Notes: generated by a model from the letters alone, not told the origin. DNA of 64,000 nucleotides from Grimontia sedimenti (GCF_011045095.1 NZ_JAALDL010000006.1:156236-220235); one strand, 5' to 3'; positions 28,260 through 39,909 are shown, numbered from the stretch's first letter. Made by a program: numbers and translations.

Positions 28260-29564
28260 TTAGCGTTCCCAGTAGGCCTCTTCGAGCGAATCCTCTTTCT
28301 CTGGCAGGCCACGAGACAAACGTGGCGAATGCTGCGCCAGCACTTCATAGCTTACGCGGTTCGCATATTTACATACCTGAGAGAACGAGCTGTAGGTCAG
28401 GAATGAATGGGCGTGCTTGCTGGAGTTTGGCACGTTATCACGGTGATAGCGGTTTGCTGACATATCGTGAAGCACCGCTGACAGCGCACCATCACCCGCA
28501 CCATTGGTGTTTTTGATACGCTCTGGCCCCCCCATGTAAGGCGCAATGTGTGAGTAAACCTTAAATGGGTTCTCACAGTCCGATTTTTTCATTGGGCGGC
28601 TGAATTCGTAGCGGTTGAATTCGGCAATTGAACCAGGCAGTAATGGCAAACTGGTTTCACGCTTGGCTTCTTCTTCCGTGTAACCAGCCATGTAAAGTCC
28701 CACAGGACCAGCTGTACACAGCACCATGTCTACCCATTCAAGGGCTTTGTCTGCCGCCAACAAAGGATCAGATTCGCCCGTCAGCGCTTCCGCTTCTTCT
28801 TCGTTCATTGCAACAACAGAAACATGTTCTGACAAGAAGTCACGCCACCATTGCGGATTGTTTTGAATCACGTACTTGGTACCCATAGTCATTACCACAG
28901 GTACGTCGTGTTTCTTCGCGTATTCGATCGCTTTCATGGTTGCTTCCGGCATCGGGTCGCCCTCTTTACAGCGAACCAGATAAGCGGTCAGTACCAATGC
29001 AGATGCATTTTTGAAGATATGCTCTGGAATAGAATCAGCGTGAAGTTGATTCATCAAGCCTTCACTGATCGCAAAGGTACGTTCACCTTCTTCACTGATC
29101 AGAGTGTAACAACGACCGATTGGTCCTTGAACTGCCTGCAAGTAGTTAAGGTCCATGCGGCTTGAAGTGTTACAAAGATAGCGATATGCATAGCTGCCGA
29201 TGGTGATGTCTTGGCTCATGACACCTAGCAGAATAGATTTGTCGTCGGCAAGCGTTGAGTAGTTGTGCAACGTGTTACCAATAGTACCGCCTGCAAACTC
29301 GTGACTAACCATGTTGTTATCTTTTAGCTCTTGATACAGCGCTTCTGCGCGCTTGTCATCAATCACCAAAGAATGCCCTTTACTCAACTCATATTTCGCA
29401 ACGAAATCGTCGGCTACTTTCGCTTCAATATCCACCAGCGTCTGGTCGATACCGATAACATGTGGACGTTTCAGCTTGCGCTGCTCGCTCGATTGCACCA
29501 AAAGTGGATCGCGTGCATGGACAGGAAAGTAATGCTTAGACTTGCGTTGGCCCGGGAATTTCAT
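28260..29564 (-). CDS. gsk: Inosine-guanosine kinase
   Basis: PfkB/ribokinase-family kinase of purine salvage, phosphorylating guanosine and inosine. 434 residues, as in E. coli Gsk. AGGTIGNTLHNYS (about 91-103) is the substrate-side glycine pair and IKNTNGAGDGALSAV (about 351-365) is the PfkB anion-hole signature with the catalytic Asp. Preceded on the map by the ERIC-like element at its 3' end. In E. coli gsk is close to hemH, as here. Confidence 0.96.
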   Translation of the reverse strand: MKFPGQRKSKHYFPVHARDPLLVQSSEQRKLKRPHVIGIDQTLVDIEAKVADDFVAKYELSKGHSLVIDDKRAEALYQELKDNNMVSHEFAGGTIGNTLHNYSTLADDKSILLGVMSQDITIGSYAYRYLCNTSSRMDLNYLQAVQGPIGRCYTLISEEGERTFAISEGLMNQLHADSIPEHIFKNASALVLTAYLVRCKEGDPMPEATMKAIEYAKKHDVPVVMTMGTKYVIQNNPQWWRDFLSEHVSVVAMNEEEAEALTGESDPLLAADKALEWVDMVLCTAGPVGLYMAGYTEEEAKRETSLPLLPGSIAEFNRYEFSRPMKKSDCENPFKVYSHIAPYMGGPERIKNTNGAGDGALSAVLHDMSANRYHRDNVPNSSKHAHSFLTYSSFSQVCKYANRVSYEVLAQHSPRLSRGLPEKEDSLEEAYWER

Positions 29565-29642
29565 GATTCAATGCGTCGTTGTTGTGGCGAAAGTGCGAAT
29601 TCTATCACACAAATTTCAACGAGGAATCTTTCGGGCAAAAAT

Positions 29643-29671
29643 ATGCCTGGGTGAAAAATCAACCCAGGCAT
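29643..29671 (-). terminator. Terminator of hemH
   Basis: ATGCCTGGGT/ACCCAGGCAT ten-pair stem with a nine-base loop; on the minus strand it is followed by ATTTTTG. Confidence 0.8.
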
Positions 29672-29693
29672 AAATAAAAATGAAAAGAAGGCG

Positions 29694-30665
29694 TTACCAA
29701 CCTTTGGTATTTCTCTCCACTAACAACTTCATCATGTCGATATGTGCAGGAGAATCATTGAGGCAAGGGATGTATCTGAACGTCTCGCCGCCCGCTTCAA
29801 TAAAGCTCTCATGGCACTGCTCAGAAATCTCTTCCAAAGTCTCCAAACAATCCGCAGAGAATGCTGGCGTGATCACATCCAGACGCTTCACCCCTTCACT
29901 TGGCAATCTTTCTAGCGTTTTGTCGGTATAGGGCTGTAGCCACTCTTCTCGACCAAAACGCGACTGGAAAGTCGTTTTGAGCGGTACGTCGCTGGACAAT
30001 CTTGCCACCAGTTTTTCTGTTGTCCCTAAACAGTGCGTTTTGTATGGGTCACCGTTATCTGCGTAGCGTTTAGGAATACCGTGATAAGAGCAAAGCAGCA
30101 TGTCAGGTTTACCATGCTCTGCCCAGTGCGCTTCAACCGATTGCGCCAGCGCTTCGATATAGCTGTCTTCACTATAGTAGTGGTTCACAAAACGGAACTC
30201 CGGCAATTCGGGCATTTGCTTAAGTGATTTCGCAATTTTATCGAAAACAGCCGCCGTCGTGGTGCGCGAGTACTGTGGATAAAGCGGCAGCACGAGAATT
30301 TTATCACAACCTCTGGCTTTTAATGCTTCAACACCTGTCAGAATGCTTGGGTTGCCATAGGTCATACCCAGTTCCACAGGCAGTCCAGTTTCACGCTCCA
30401 ACGCCGCTTTTTGACGCTTGGAATAGACCATCAGCGGTGAACCCTCTTCCATCCAGACGGTTTGATAGAGTTTTGCTACCTTGGGAGAACGCACAGGCAA
30501 GATAATCCCGTGCAATAGCGGACACCACAGCCAACGTGTCATATCGACGACACGCTGATCATGAAGGAATTCGCTGAGAAAGGCTTTTACTGCTTGTGCG
30601 GTCGGTGCTTCCGGTGTGCCGAGGTTAGCCAGCAACACTCCTACTTTGTTGTTTTTGTTTTCCAT
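29694..30665 (-). CDS. hemH: Ferrochelatase
   Basis: Inserts ferrous iron into protoporphyrin IX, the last step of haem synthesis. 323 residues from the ATG at 30665 ([18 protein letters not shown]), with AGGA about five bases upstream. The open frame extends to 30743, but that part lies under the adk terminator hairpin and is rejected. The active-site histidine in [12 protein letters not shown] (about 187-198) and the conserved glutamate in [16 protein letters not shown] (about 252-267) are intact. Confidence 0.95.
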   Translation of the reverse strand: MENKNNKVGVLLANLGTPEAPTAQAVKAFLSEFLHDQRVVDMTRWLWCPLLHGIILPVRSPKVAKLYQTVWMEEGSPLMVYSKRQKAALERETGLPVELGMTYGNPSILTGVEALKARGCDKILVLPLYPQYSRTTTAAVFDKIAKSLKQMPELPEFRFVNHYYSEDSYIEALAQSVEAHWAEHGKPDMLLCSYHGIPKRYADNGDPYKTHCLGTTEKLVARLSSDVPLKTTFQSRFGREEWLQPYTDKTLERLPSEGVKRLDVITPAFSADCLETLEEISEQCHESFIEAGGETFRYIPCLNDSPAHIDMMKLLVERNTKGW

Positions 30666-30731
30666 TTCGTCCTGCAACACAGATTGTTTTACCACGAGGA
30701 TACCACTACTTTTCTTTGGGAGAAAAAGATC

Positions 30732-30765
30732 AAAAAAGGGCAATCGTATTGATTGCCCTTTTTTT
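30732..30765. terminator. Terminator between adk and hemH
   Basis: AAAAAAGGGCAATC/GATTGCCCTTTTTT inverted repeat with a short GTATT-type loop. It terminates adk on the minus strand; hemH downstream then needs its own promoter. Confidence 0.88.
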
Positions 30766-30779
30766 AAACACTGGGGTTA

Positions 30780-31439
<660 letters not shown>

Positions 31440-31682
31440 TTACTTTGGAGTTTCGCAAAAACACGAAACATACACGTATATTGATACCTAAACAACCTCG
31501 TGCCCGACGTTTTCAACACAATTGGCGCTGATATCGGCTCAGGTCTCTTGGTTACTTCATTTAACACTCAGTAAGCAAAGAAAGCGTGACACCGCACAAA
31601 ATCGTTTAGGTATTGAAGTTAATAAGCCCAGCATTCCCGCTGGGCTCGGTCATATTAATAGCGATAATGAATCGTTATTCAA

Positions 31683-33590
31683 TTAGCCTTTAGTCAGAAG
31701 TTGGTTCACCGCACTCAGGAACTGAGATGGATCATCCATCGAGCCGCGTTCTGCAAGCATCGCCTGACCCAGCAGCATCTCGACCCAGCGACCGAACACT
31801 TCTTCGTCCGCTTCGTCAGCCATTTGCTTCACCAGAGTGTGCTCTGGATTCATCTCAAAGATGTATTTCACTTCTGGTGCTTCTTGCCCAGCCGCAGCCA
31901 GTAGCTTCGCCATCTGTGTACCCATTTCAAACTGATCGGTGACCACCACTGCTGGTGTGCCTGACAATTTGAACGTAGGACGAACATCTTTCACACGATC
32001 ACCGAGATATGCTTTGGTTCTATCAACCACAGATGCAAACTCTTTTTCGGTTTCTTCGCGTTTCTCTTTCTCAGCGTCATCTTCAAACTTGCTGAGATCC
32101 AGATCCGCTTTAGTGATCGCCTGGAATTTCTTGCCGTCAAAATCTGGAAGATAACTCATCAACCATTCGTCGATGCGGTCGTACATCAGGATCACTTCAA
32201 TGCCTTTGGCTTTGAATTGCTCCAAATGAGGACTGTTTTTTGCTGCCTGATAAGAATCTGCAGTCAAATAGTAAATCTTGTCCTGCTCTTCCTTCATGCG
32301 AGATACATAGTCAGCAAGAGAAACGGTTTGTTCGCTGCTGTCTGTTTCGGTCGAGGCAAAGCGCAGTAGACCCGCTACTTTGTCACGATTTGAGAAGTCT
32401 TCCGCTGGACCTTCTTTCAGTACCAAACCAAATTCTTTCCAGAAACTCTGGTATTTGTCCGCGTCATTGTTTGCCAAACGCTCAAGCATGGTCAGAACAC
32501 GCTTGGTGCAGGCATTACGCAAAGACTGAGTCACTTTATTGTCTTGCAGTATTTCACGGGAAACGTTCAATGGCAGATCGTTTGAATCAATCAAACCACG
32601 GACAAAGCGCAAGTAGCTCGGCATGAACTGCGACGCATCATCCATGATGAACACGCGTTGCACGTAAAGCTTCAGACCGTGTTTATGATCGCGGTTGAAC
32701 ATATCCCACGGAGCTTTAGATGGAATGTAAAGAAGGCTAGTGTAGTCGTTTTTACCTTCTACGCGGTTGTGGCTCCACTGCAGTGGGTCAGCGAAATCAT
32801 GGGACAGATGCTTATAAAACTCGTTATACTCTTCATCAGAAATGTCTGATTTTGAACGAGTCCACAGAGCCTGAGCTTTATTGACCTTTTCCCACTTACC
32901 TTCGCCAGTTTCTTTACCTTCTTCGTCGCGTTCCTGCTCCCACATTTCGACAGGGATACCAATGTGATCAGAGTATTTACCGATCACGTCACGCAAACGC
33001 CATTCATCCAGAAACTCTTTGTCTTCTTCACGAAGGTGAAGCGTAATAGATGTCCCTCGAGACGCTTTTTCAATGCCTTCGATGGTGTATTCACCTTCGC
33101 CAGCCGATTCCCACTGAACACCTTCTGAGGCTTCAGCACCTGCTGCGCGGGTCATAACGGTGACTTTGTCTGCAACAATAAATGCAGAGTAGAAGCCCAC
33201 ACCAAACTGACCAATCAGCTGGCTGTCTTTCGATTGGTCTTCTGACAGCTGCTTGAAGAAATCTGCTGTGCCGGATTTTGCAATCGTACCCAGGTTTTCA
33301 ATCACCTCGTCACGGCTCATACCAATGCCGTTGTCTTCAACAGTCAAAGTGCCCGCTTCTTTATTGACGCTCAGACGGACACGAAGATCACCATCATTCT
33401 CGTACAGTGCTGAATCCGACAGTGCCTTGAAACGCAGCTTGTCAGAAGCATCCGATGCATTAGAGATCAGTTCACGCAGGAAGATCTCTTTGTTGGAATA
33501 GAGTGAGTGGATCATCAAGTGCAGCAGTTGCTTCACTTCAGATTGGAAACCACGAGTTTCCTTACTTTGTAGAGTCGCTTGATCGCTCAT
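31683..33590 (-). CDS. htpG: Molecular chaperone HtpG (Hsp90)
   Basis: Bacterial Hsp90 chaperone, 635 residues. The GHKL ATPase domain (about 1-235) contains [20 protein letters not shown] and [15 protein letters not shown]. The middle domain (about 240-510) contains the catalytic-arginine segment [11 protein letters not shown], and the C-terminal dimerisation domain follows. It is divergent from toxR, with a 219-nt spacer. Vibrio chromosomes also have toxR beside htpG. Confidence 0.98.
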   Translation of the reverse strand: MSDQATLQSKETRGFQSEVKQLLHLMIHSLYSNKEIFLRELISNASDASDKLRFKALSDSALYENDGDLRVRLSVNKEAGTLTVEDNGIGMSRDEVIENLGTIAKSGTADFFKQLSEDQSKDSQLIGQFGVGFYSAFIVADKVTVMTRAAGAEASEGVQWESAGEGEYTIEGIEKASRGTSITLHLREEDKEFLDEWRLRDVIGKYSDHIGIPVEMWEQERDEEGKETGEGKWEKVNKAQALWTRSKSDISDEEYNEFYKHLSHDFADPLQWSHNRVEGKNDYTSLLYIPSKAPWDMFNRDHKHGLKLYVQRVFIMDDASQFMPSYLRFVRGLIDSNDLPLNVSREILQDNKVTQSLRNACTKRVLTMLERLANNDADKYQSFWKEFGLVLKEGPAEDFSNRDKVAGLLRFASTETDSSEQTVSLADYVSRMKEEQDKIYYLTADSYQAAKNSPHLEQFKAKGIEVILMYDRIDEWLMSYLPDFDGKKFQAITKADLDLSKFEDDAEKEKREETEKEFASVVDRTKAYLGDRVKDVRPTFKLSGTPAVVVTDQFEMGTQMAKLLAAAGQEAPEVKYIFEMNPEHTLVKQMADEADEEVFGRWVEMLLGQAMLAERGSMDDPSQFLSAVNQLLTKG

Positions 33591-33809
33591 TTTAACCCCA
33601 AACTAAATGTATTTTGATTGAATCACTTCCTGTAAATATGGCCGCAATTTTCCAATTCAAGGGTAGGCAAGGAATTTTTGATTTCTTGAGCTATTTTTCG
33701 CATTTCAGGTATAATCGTCTTTATTTTTAGCCAATTTAGGCGCTATTCACCTCCAATTTCGAGGTTAACCCGCCAAACTTTTCAAGATTCGCGCAGGTAA
33801 GTAAATCGA

Positions 33810-34688
33810 ATGTTAAATAAATCGAACCGTTACCTTCTGGGAGAGCGTTTTGTTTTTTCTCCCAGCGACAGTTCTTTGATTGATCTTTATGAAAATAACG
33901 AATTGATCCGACTGGGCAGTAACGAGTGCCGAGTATTGATGGTTCTGATAGAAGAGCCTCACGCTATTGTCACCCGAAACCGAATCCACGACTTTGTATG
34001 GCGTAAGCAAGGTTTCGAAGTCGACGATTCCAGCCTGACACAATCTATTTCTACCTTAAGAAAAGGCCTGAAAGACTCCACGAAAAGCCCGATGTTTGTC
34101 AAAACCGTGCCAAAACGCGGATATCAGGTAGTGTGTTCAGTAGAAGTCTATAACGATCAGGAAGTTGACCTGCCAAAATCTACGGTCACTGAGAAGGAAG
34201 ACGACGTTGTCGAAGCAGAGATCGTAGCCGCTGAGGCTGAAAGCGAGTTGCAAGAGTCACCAACAGACGCTGCAGCACCCTCAGCTCAGCCAGAACAAGC
34301 GGACATTCCTAGAGCTCCGGTTGCGGTGAAAGTCCCGCTTGGCTCATGGGTAGCATTCGTGCTCGCATTGCTGGTACCTCTGGCGTTTTACGTTGCTTCC
34401 ACTCCTAAATCTGAAGCATTTCGGAAAATCTTAACGATCGAAGATGTACCGGTTTACATTCCCGTGACCAATGCGCGTATCAACCAATGGCAACCCATGG
34501 TTCAGCGCTGTGTTGAAAAGTACATTGGTTTCTATCGTGAAGAGCGCGAATTGGAAGAAGTGATTGTGACGGGCGGTCAAGATAACCAAATTTCCCTGAA
34601 CTATATCCACAGTGCCAGAGACGCAGATGACAACATTACTTATGTTCTTCTTACCAGCCAGCAAGGGAGCGACGGACTATGCCGATGA
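33810..34688 (+). CDS. toxR: Transmembrane transcriptional regulator ToxR
   Basis: Inner-membrane one-component regulator of porins and virulence or stress genes in Vibrionaceae. 292 residues. The cytoplasmic OmpR/PhoB-type winged helix (about 5-110) has RLGSNECRVLMVLIE, the recognition helix region DSSLTQSISTLRKGL and the wing KTVPKRGYQVV. It is followed by an acidic and Ala/Pro-rich linker (115-170), one membrane helix (about 178-197) and a periplasmic domain with Cys234 and Cys291, equivalent to the regulatory Cys236/Cys293 pair of V. cholerae ToxR. It overlaps toxS by 10 nt. The porin at 41.5 kb is a plausible target (inference). Confidence 0.96.
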   Translation: MLNKSNRYLLGERFVFSPSDSSLIDLYENNELIRLGSNECRVLMVLIEEPHAIVTRNRIHDFVWRKQGFEVDDSSLTQSISTLRKGLKDSTKSPMFVKTVPKRGYQVVCSVEVYNDQEVDLPKSTVTEKEDDVVEAEIVAAEAESELQESPTDAAAPSAQPEQADIPRAPVAVKVPLGSWVAFVLALLVPLAFYVASTPKSEAFRKILTIEDVPVYIPVTNARINQWQPMVQRCVEKYIGFYREERELEEVIVTGGQDNQISLNYIHSARDADDNITYVLLTSQQGSDGLCR

Positions 34689-35233
34689 GTCTTCATGCAC
34701 CTCGACGCCGTGATCAGATGAAGCGCTTCGGGCCATTTTTCTTGTTGTTGATATCATTTATTGCCAGCGCCTGGGTATTTCTGGGTGAAGACATGCGCAC
34801 GGCTAACCTTCTGCTTTCTAAAGAGTGGAAGTCGCGCACAATTAATCACATTGAGGAAGCTAGATTTCGCGATGTAGCTGGGCTTACTGAAACCGAGCAA
34901 CAAAGCAATATGGTGTTTTTGCCTGATAATACTTATTCCCGCGACACACAAATCGTGTTGAAAAATGAAGAGCAGAATACTCAAGTGGTGATGTCGATTT
35001 CCGAGTCTGGAGAGTGGGAAATCAGTGGCGGCTATCTGAAACTCAAGCTCGGTAGCATCAAAGATGTGACGACCGGAGATACGGCAGATTTCTCTGAAGA
35101 GGATTTAACACTGGTGCGTACCTTCTATCGCCTAGGCGCTGAAAAGGTTCGCCGCATTGATGTATTGAATGACGGTTCACTGCTGCTTACCAGTTTGAAC
35201 CATGGTTCGCTGGTGCTTTACAGCAAGTCGTGA
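34679..35233 (+). CDS. toxS: ToxR periplasmic partner ToxS
   Basis: 184-residue membrane protein with one N-terminal helix (about 18-35) and a periplasmic domain that stabilises ToxR and helps sense bile or envelope signals. Recognisable family segments are MVFLPDNTYSRDT (about 78-90), WEISGGYLKLKLG and the C-terminal LNDGSLLLTSLNHGSLVLYSKS region. The ATG overlaps the toxR 3' end, indicating translational coupling, with AAGGGAG nine bases upstream. A second in-frame ATG 13 codons later is possible. Ends at a strong terminator. Confidence 0.93.
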   Translation: MPMSLHAPRRRDQMKRFGPFFLLLISFIASAWVFLGEDMRTANLLLSKEWKSRTINHIEEARFRDVAGLTETEQQSNMVFLPDNTYSRDTQIVLKNEEQNTQVVMSISESGEWEISGGYLKLKLGSIKDVTTGDTADFSEEDLTLVRTFYRLGAEKVRRIDVLNDGSLLLTSLNHGSLVLYSKS

Positions 35234-35245
35234 TCTACACAAACT

Positions 35246-35271
35246 AAAAAGGCCGCTAAGCGGCCTTTTTT
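35246..35271. terminator. Bidirectional terminator toxS / recR
   Basis: AAGGCCGC/GCGGCCTT stem with a three-base TAA loop, A-run and T-run flanks. It touches the recR stop codon on the opposite strand. Confidence 0.9.
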
Positions 35272-35872
35272 ATCCCAGACGGTGACGTCCAATAATCGAA
35301 TGAGAGAGCGTGGTACCATCCACCAACTCCAACTCTCCGCCCATCGGCACACCGTGCGCAATGCGACTGGCAATGACGCTATGCTCGAGACAAAGCTCAC
35401 TGATGTAATGCGCTGTCGCTTCACCTTCTACCGTTGGATTAGTTGCTAGGATAAGCTCAGAAATTGACTCTGACGATAAACGCTTTTCCAATAAATCCAA
35501 ACCGATATCAGAAGGACCAATGCCATCAAGCGGTGATAAATGCCCCATAAGAACAAAGTAACGGCCAGAATATTGGCCAGTAGCCTCAATCGCAGCAATA
35601 TCAGCCGGGCTTTCTACCACACAGATCTGACCGTTTTCCTGACGACGAGGATTAGCACAAATCGCACACTCCTCTTCCTCAGTGAAGGTGCGGCATTTAC
35701 CGCAATGTCCAATGTCTGTCATCGCAGAAAGTAACGCTTCAGAAAGCTTCACACCACCTTGGCGATTACGTTGCAAAAGATGAAAAGCCATGCGCTGTGC
35801 TGACTTGGGACCGACCCCAGGTAAACAACGCAAGGCTTCCATCAACTGCTCAAGCAGTTGGCTTGTACGCAT
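35270..35872 (-). CDS. recR: Recombination mediator protein RecR
   Basis: Ring-forming partner of RecO and RecF that loads RecA on gapped DNA. 200 residues: N-terminal helix-hairpin-helix ([17 protein letters not shown], about 15-31), C4 zinc finger [16 protein letters not shown] (about 57-72) and Toprim domain with the [21 protein letters not shown]-type core (about 84-104). Follows ybaB by 2 nt in the dnaX-ybaB-recR operon. Confidence 0.97.
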   Translation of the reverse strand: MRTSQLLEQLMEALRCLPGVGPKSAQRMAFHLLQRNRQGGVKLSEALLSAMTDIGHCGKCRTFTEEEECAICANPRRQENGQICVVESPADIAAIEATGQYSGRYFVLMGHLSPLDGIGPSDIGLDLLEKRLSSESISELILATNPTVEGEATAHYISELCLEHSVIASRIAHGVPMGGELELVDGTTLSHSIIGRHRLG

Positions 35873-35874
35873 AC

Positions 35875-36204
35875 TTAGAATGGCATTTTAAAGCCTGGTG
35901 GCATCTGCATGCCGCCAGTGACTGAAGCCATTTTCTCTTTCTGAGCTTCTTCAATGCGGCGCGCTGCATCGTTAAAGGCTGCAGCAATCAGGTCTTCCAG
36001 CATGTCTTTGTCGTCTTCCATCAGGCTGTCATCCAGTTCAACGCGACGAACACTGTGGCTGCCAGTGATGGTCACTTTTACCAGACCTGCACCCGCTTCG
36101 CCGGTGACTTCCATATTCGCAATTTCTTCCTGCATCTTCTGCATGCGCTCTTGCATTTGCTGCGCCTGCTTCATCAGGTTGCCCATTCCGCCTTTACCAA
36201 ACAT
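35875..36204 (-). CDS. ybaB: YbaB/EbfC nucleoid-associated protein
   Basis: Small DNA-binding dimer of the YbaB/EbfC family, 109 residues with the tweezer-like fold; associated with nucleoid organisation and DNA-damage responses in other bacteria. The methionine/glutamine-rich helix ([19 protein letters not shown], about 6-24) and the [20 protein letters not shown] strand region (about 42-61) identify it. Starts 56 nt after the reconstructed dnaX stop. Confidence 0.96.
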   Translation of the reverse strand: MFGKGGMGNLMKQAQQMQERMQKMQEEIANMEVTGEAGAGLVKVTITGSHSVRRVELDDSLMEDDKDMLEDLIAAAFNDAARRIEEAQKEKMASVTGGMQMPPGFKMPF

Positions 36205-36893
36205 ACTCTTCTCTCTATTTAGCTTTGCGCTGAGATATCTAAATCACAGCCCTTTTAGGTTTATATAGGTCTAACGCTCTCTTCATCCAGCTGCGCGGAA
36301 AAACGCTGGCAGATAAAGCGAACATTGGGATCATCACTCAGGCTTTGTGAAGCCTGAGCCAATTTTCTGTATAAAGTCTGTCACGCCATTCCAGCGGTGT
36401 CGTTCCCGCTTCTCCCTGCACGACAGACAATGTAATTGAAGTACCCAGCTGATTGCTCAATGCCTCAAGCAAGGCAGACTGTGCTTTTTCGGTGTTCAAG
36501 TGCGCTTGCTCAGCACGCAAACAAAGATTGATCTGGTCGCCATGTCGCTCCATGGATGCGTTCAATGCCATCTGCTTGACCAATCGCGGCGCTTCCAGCG
36601 CGCTGGCAATGCGACTCCACTCATCCAACTCAATCGACTCTTTTTCCAGCTTATCGCGCATTTCCGGCGTGCGCTCGTGTTTCAGCGCTTTTTTAATCTT
36701 ATCCGGCGTAACAGTAACGGGCTTTTCTTCGGCCGTTTCTATCTTGGTCGGTTTCCAACGATAAGCTTCATCTTGGGTCGCGGCATTTTCATTCGGCATC
36801 GACGCTTGCTGAAAAATAGCAGGATCAGCAGGTTTATGTTTTGCTGCGATCCGGTCGATAACCGACAGTGCATCACCGCCGGCTGTTGCCGCA

Positions 36894-36907
36894 CTACCCT
36901 TTTTGGC
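36894..36907 (-). promoter_or_regulatory. Relic of the dnaX gamma/tau frameshift site
   Basis: The transcript reads GCC AAA AAG GGT AGT in the tau frame. A -1 slip on the A run enters GGG TAG, an immediate stop, exactly the E. coli arrangement that makes the short gamma subunit. In the sequence as given, the upstream frame enters one base out of register (TCG CCA AAA AGG), consistent with loss of one G from a GG pair just before the slippery run. Confidence 0.65.
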
Positions 36908-37200
36908 GATTGGCCCTCTTGCTGGCGAACGCGACTTCTCAACATGTTGCGTGCGGCCACCAGACTCCCTGCGGAAGAAGGTGCTGTTTGTTGAGGCTGC
37001 TGAGGCTGCTGAGGCTGCTGAGGTGATGGTACTACCGTTGATTGAGACGGCAAATCGTAGTCAGCGTGGGACTCAGTTTCCCGCTGCGCTTCCATTTCCA
37101 TCGCTGCCATGTGCGCAGACATCTGAGGATCGTCCTGAACCACATTCGGCTGAGCAGCTTGCAAAGGTTGAGACTGCGTTGGATTAAGCGCTGGCTGCGG

Positions 37201-37258
<58 letters not shown>

Positions 37259-38528
37259 TTGCTCACTGCACGACTAGCTTCAACCTGCGCTTTTAACGTT
37301 TCTAGTCTGGTGTTGGACTGAGGTGCAGATACCGCGGTTGCTTTGCCTGGTTCATTTGTAGGGACGCTAACCACAGAAGGCTGATATTGCTGGGACGTGA
37401 CTGGCCTAAATGCCAGCATTCGTAGCAACACCATCTCAAGACCTGCACGTCCATCCGGTGCATAAGGCAAGTCCTGACGCCCTTGCAACGCAATCTGGTA
37501 GTAAAGTTGTACATCTTGCGGAGAGATGGATTGACCCAGCATTAAAATACGTTCTGCATCCGGAGATGAAGCATCAACAGACTCTGGTAAGGCTTGCGCC
37601 ATTGCCACGCGATGCAATTGCCCCGCAATTTCTTTTAATAGTCCATCCCACTCAACACCCACTTCGGCTAAGTGCGTCAGGCACTGCATAACATGATTTG
37701 CATGACCTTCAGCCAACGCTTCAAGCAGCAAGATCGCCTGATCAGTGCTCAAAGTACCCAGCATTTCTGTTACTTGGCCTTCGAGGACGCTGCCATTACC
37801 CAAAGCAATTGCTTGATCAGTCAGCGATAGCGCATCACGCATACTGCCTTCGGCCGCACGAGCGATAAGGGAAAGTGCTCTAGGCTCTGCCGAAACCGTT
37901 TCTTGCTCAAGAACGTATGACAATTGATCTTTTATCTGCGTGGCGTCCAAATGCTTCAAATGGAATTGCAGACAACGCGACAGAATGGTGACTGGCAGCT
38001 TTTGTGGATCAGTGGTCGCCAGCAGAAATTTCACGTACTCAGGCGGCTCTTCGAGTGTTTTGAGTAACGCATTAAAGCTGTGGCGCGAGAGCATGTGCAC
38101 TTCATCTATCAGATAGACTTTGTAGCGACCACGAGCGGGTTTGTACTGGACGTTGTCTAGAAGGTCACGCGTGTCTTCTACTTTGGTGCGAGACGCCGCA
38201 TCAATCTCCAATAGGTCAACAAACCTACCTTGATCGATTTCCTGACAGGTCGAGCACACTCCACAAGGCGTTGAGGTTACACCCTGTTCGCAGTTCAAGC
38301 CTTTGGCAAAGATGCGGGCGATAGTGGTCTTACCCACACCGCGCGTGCCGCTGAACAGATAGGCGTGATGCAAACGATTGTGATCGAGCGCATTCGCTAA
38401 AGCGGTCAATACATGGGATTGGCCAACCACATCCTGGAACTGGTGTGGTCGCCATTTTCTGGCTAGTACCTGATAACTCATGCGTTATAAATTCTTCCAA
38501 TAGTCTACCGCCATGCTAGCACAGACGT

Positions 38529-38560
38529 AAAAAGAGCGCGATCTTGACGATCACGCTCTT
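38529..38560 (-). terminator. Terminator between apt and dnaX
   Basis: AAGAGCGYGATC inverted repeat (one G-U pair) around a short loop; on the minus strand it is followed by TTTTTA after the apt stop. Confidence 0.8.
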
Positions 38561-38586
38561 CTCGCTCCAACGGTTTGAACGCTCGA

Positions 38587-39132
38587 TTAATGACCGTCAA
38601 ACTGGCAGATGCTGTAAACGTCGATGCCATTTTCTTGAAGACGTTTTTCTCCGCCAATTTCTGGCAGATTGATGATAAATGCAGCATGGGCCACATCGCC
38701 ACCCAAACGGCGGATTAGTTTAGTGGTTGCTTCAATCGTGCCGCCAGTCGCAAGCAGGTCATCAACCATCAGTACTTTGTCGCCTTCAACGATAGCATCC
38801 GTGTGAATTTCGAGCTTGTCTGTGCCGTATTCCAGTTCGTAGCTCTCGCTGATCACTTCACGTGGCAGCTTTCCTGGTTTACGAACAGGAACAAAACCGA
38901 CGCCTAATTCCAGTGCCAATGGTGCTCCAAACAGAAAACCACGAGACTCAGTACCCACAATTTTTGTGAAGCCCTGATCTTTGTATTTTTCCACAAGCAA
39001 ACCAATGGTCGCTCTATAGGCTTCTGCGTTTTCCATCAGGCTGGTGATGTCGCGGAACATAATGCCTGGTTTTGGATAGTCAGGAATGGTTTTAATGCTG
39101 TCTTTGATAAATGCGATTTTGTCTTGGCTCAT
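38587..39132 (-). CDS. apt: Adenine phosphoribosyltransferase
   Basis: Purine salvage enzyme making AMP from adenine and PRPP. 181 residues. N-terminal [17 protein letters not shown] (about 14-30), [14 protein letters not shown] (about 60-73) and the PRPP loop [13 protein letters not shown] (about 118-130) are intact. The apt-dnaX-ybaB-recR order is that of E. coli. Confidence 0.97.
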   Translation of the reverse strand: MSQDKIAFIKDSIKTIPDYPKPGIMFRDITSLMENAEAYRATIGLLVEKYKDQGFTKIVGTESRGFLFGAPLALELGVGFVPVRKPGKLPREVISESYELEYGTDKLEIHTDAIVEGDKVLMVDDLLATGGTIEATTKLIRRLGGDVAHAAFIINLPEIGGEKRLQENGIDVYSICQFDGH

Positions 39133-39234
39133 AATGACTCACCACGGTATGTGGCTTCCGGTAATGCTGGAAGTAAATGACCCCATTTACGCCCGCTTTC
39201 AATAGCCAGCCGATGGGGAGACGAAGGGCTCATG

Positions 39235-39633
39235 TTATGTATTTTCTGAGGCTCCGGCAACAGCTTCGATTTCACGCAAACGGTTAAACCAAAATAAAAG
39301 TGCGACACACATGGTCACTAGCATGATCTTGTGCCAAAGCTCAGGAACAATCGCGATAGAGAGTGAAAAGCTGAGCACGATAAAGACAGTTGCCCGTCGC
39401 TTAATTTTTTTGTCAATGGCCCGGTGCTCATTCCAGTTATTGATCGCCGGACCAAAGGTTGGATGGTTATGGAGCCAGTGAGCGATACGGGGAGAGCCAC
39501 GCATGAAACATGCGCTCGCGAGAAGCATAAAAGGGGTTGTTGGCAATAATGGGAGAAAGATGCCAATCACACCTAACAGTACACAGACCCATCCGATACT
39601 CAGAAGCAGTATGCGTTTAATCGACTCTTGCAC
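39235..39633 (-). CDS. ybaN: YbaN family inner-membrane protein (DUF454)
   Basis: 132-residue DUF454 membrane protein with three or four helices. The family core IGWVCVLLGVIGIFLPLLPTTPF (about 14-36) is clear. I choose the GTG at 39633 (VQESIKRILL), which has GGAGG four bases upstream; the frame is open four more codons to a TTG. Function unknown in any species. It follows the 38-residue peptide gene by 20 nt and lies upstream of apt as in E. coli. Confidence 0.88.
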   Translation of the reverse strand: MQESIKRILLLSIGWVCVLLGVIGIFLPLLPTTPFMLLASACFMRGSPRIAHWLHNHPTFGPAINNWNEHRAIDKKIKRRATVFIVLSFSLSIAIVPELWHKIMLVTMCVALLFWFNRLREIEAVAGASENT

Positions 39634-39653
39634 TCTTCCTCCCAAACAGGGTT

Positions 39654-39770
39654 TTATCTGCTTAGCATGCCAATCCAGGTCAAGGTAGCTGGCAGCGTAG
39701 GAATGAGCAGCACAGCGATCATTCCCAAGAAATAAGCAAAGTTAAACGGGTCTTTAAAGTTAGTGTCCAT
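39654..39770 (-). CDS. Small membrane peptide, 38 residues
   Basis: An ATG-initiated frame with AAAAGGA eight bases upstream encodes MDTNFKDPFNFAYFLGMIAV followed by a second hydrophobic half ending WIGMLSR: one membrane helix with an acidic, polar N-terminus. It ends 20 nt before the ybaN start and is probably cotranscribed with it. Good ribosome-binding site, helix character and tight spacing argue for a real gene; I know no named family. An FNR-like box lies 126 nt upstream of its start, shared with the divergent DksA-like gene. Confidence 0.7.
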   Translation of the reverse strand: MDTNFKDPFNFAYFLGMIAVLLIPTLPATLTWIGMLSR

Positions 39771-39895
39771 CTCGTACATCCTTTTTGTTCTGACTTTTGT
39801 TGAGCAGGATGCAAATATAACCGTTTAGCGTACGGCTAAATACCGACAAACTGCAGGGTCAATATACGCATTGCTCAAACCTAACTCGTTTTGTC

Positions 39896-39909
39896 TTGAT
39901 ATATATCAG
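39896..39909. promoter_or_regulatory. FNR-like box
   Basis: TTGAT-ATAT-ATCAG matches the FNR consensus TTGAT-N4-ATCAA at nine of ten positions, and sits in a wider imperfect palindrome (39891-39912). It is centred 66 nt before the DksA-like ATG and 132 nt before the divergent small peptide gene. No regulator has been shown; this is pattern evidence. Confidence 0.55.

Noticed and set aside
33591-35233. toxRS as part of a pathogenicity island
   Set aside because: toxRS beside htpG is core in Vibrionaceae, with base use like its neighbours and no mobility genes around it.
36739-36900. Alternative C-terminus of dnaX
   Set aside because: The residues after QSPKRVV in the continuing frame look like no protein family, whereas the -1 frame gives the conserved tau domain.
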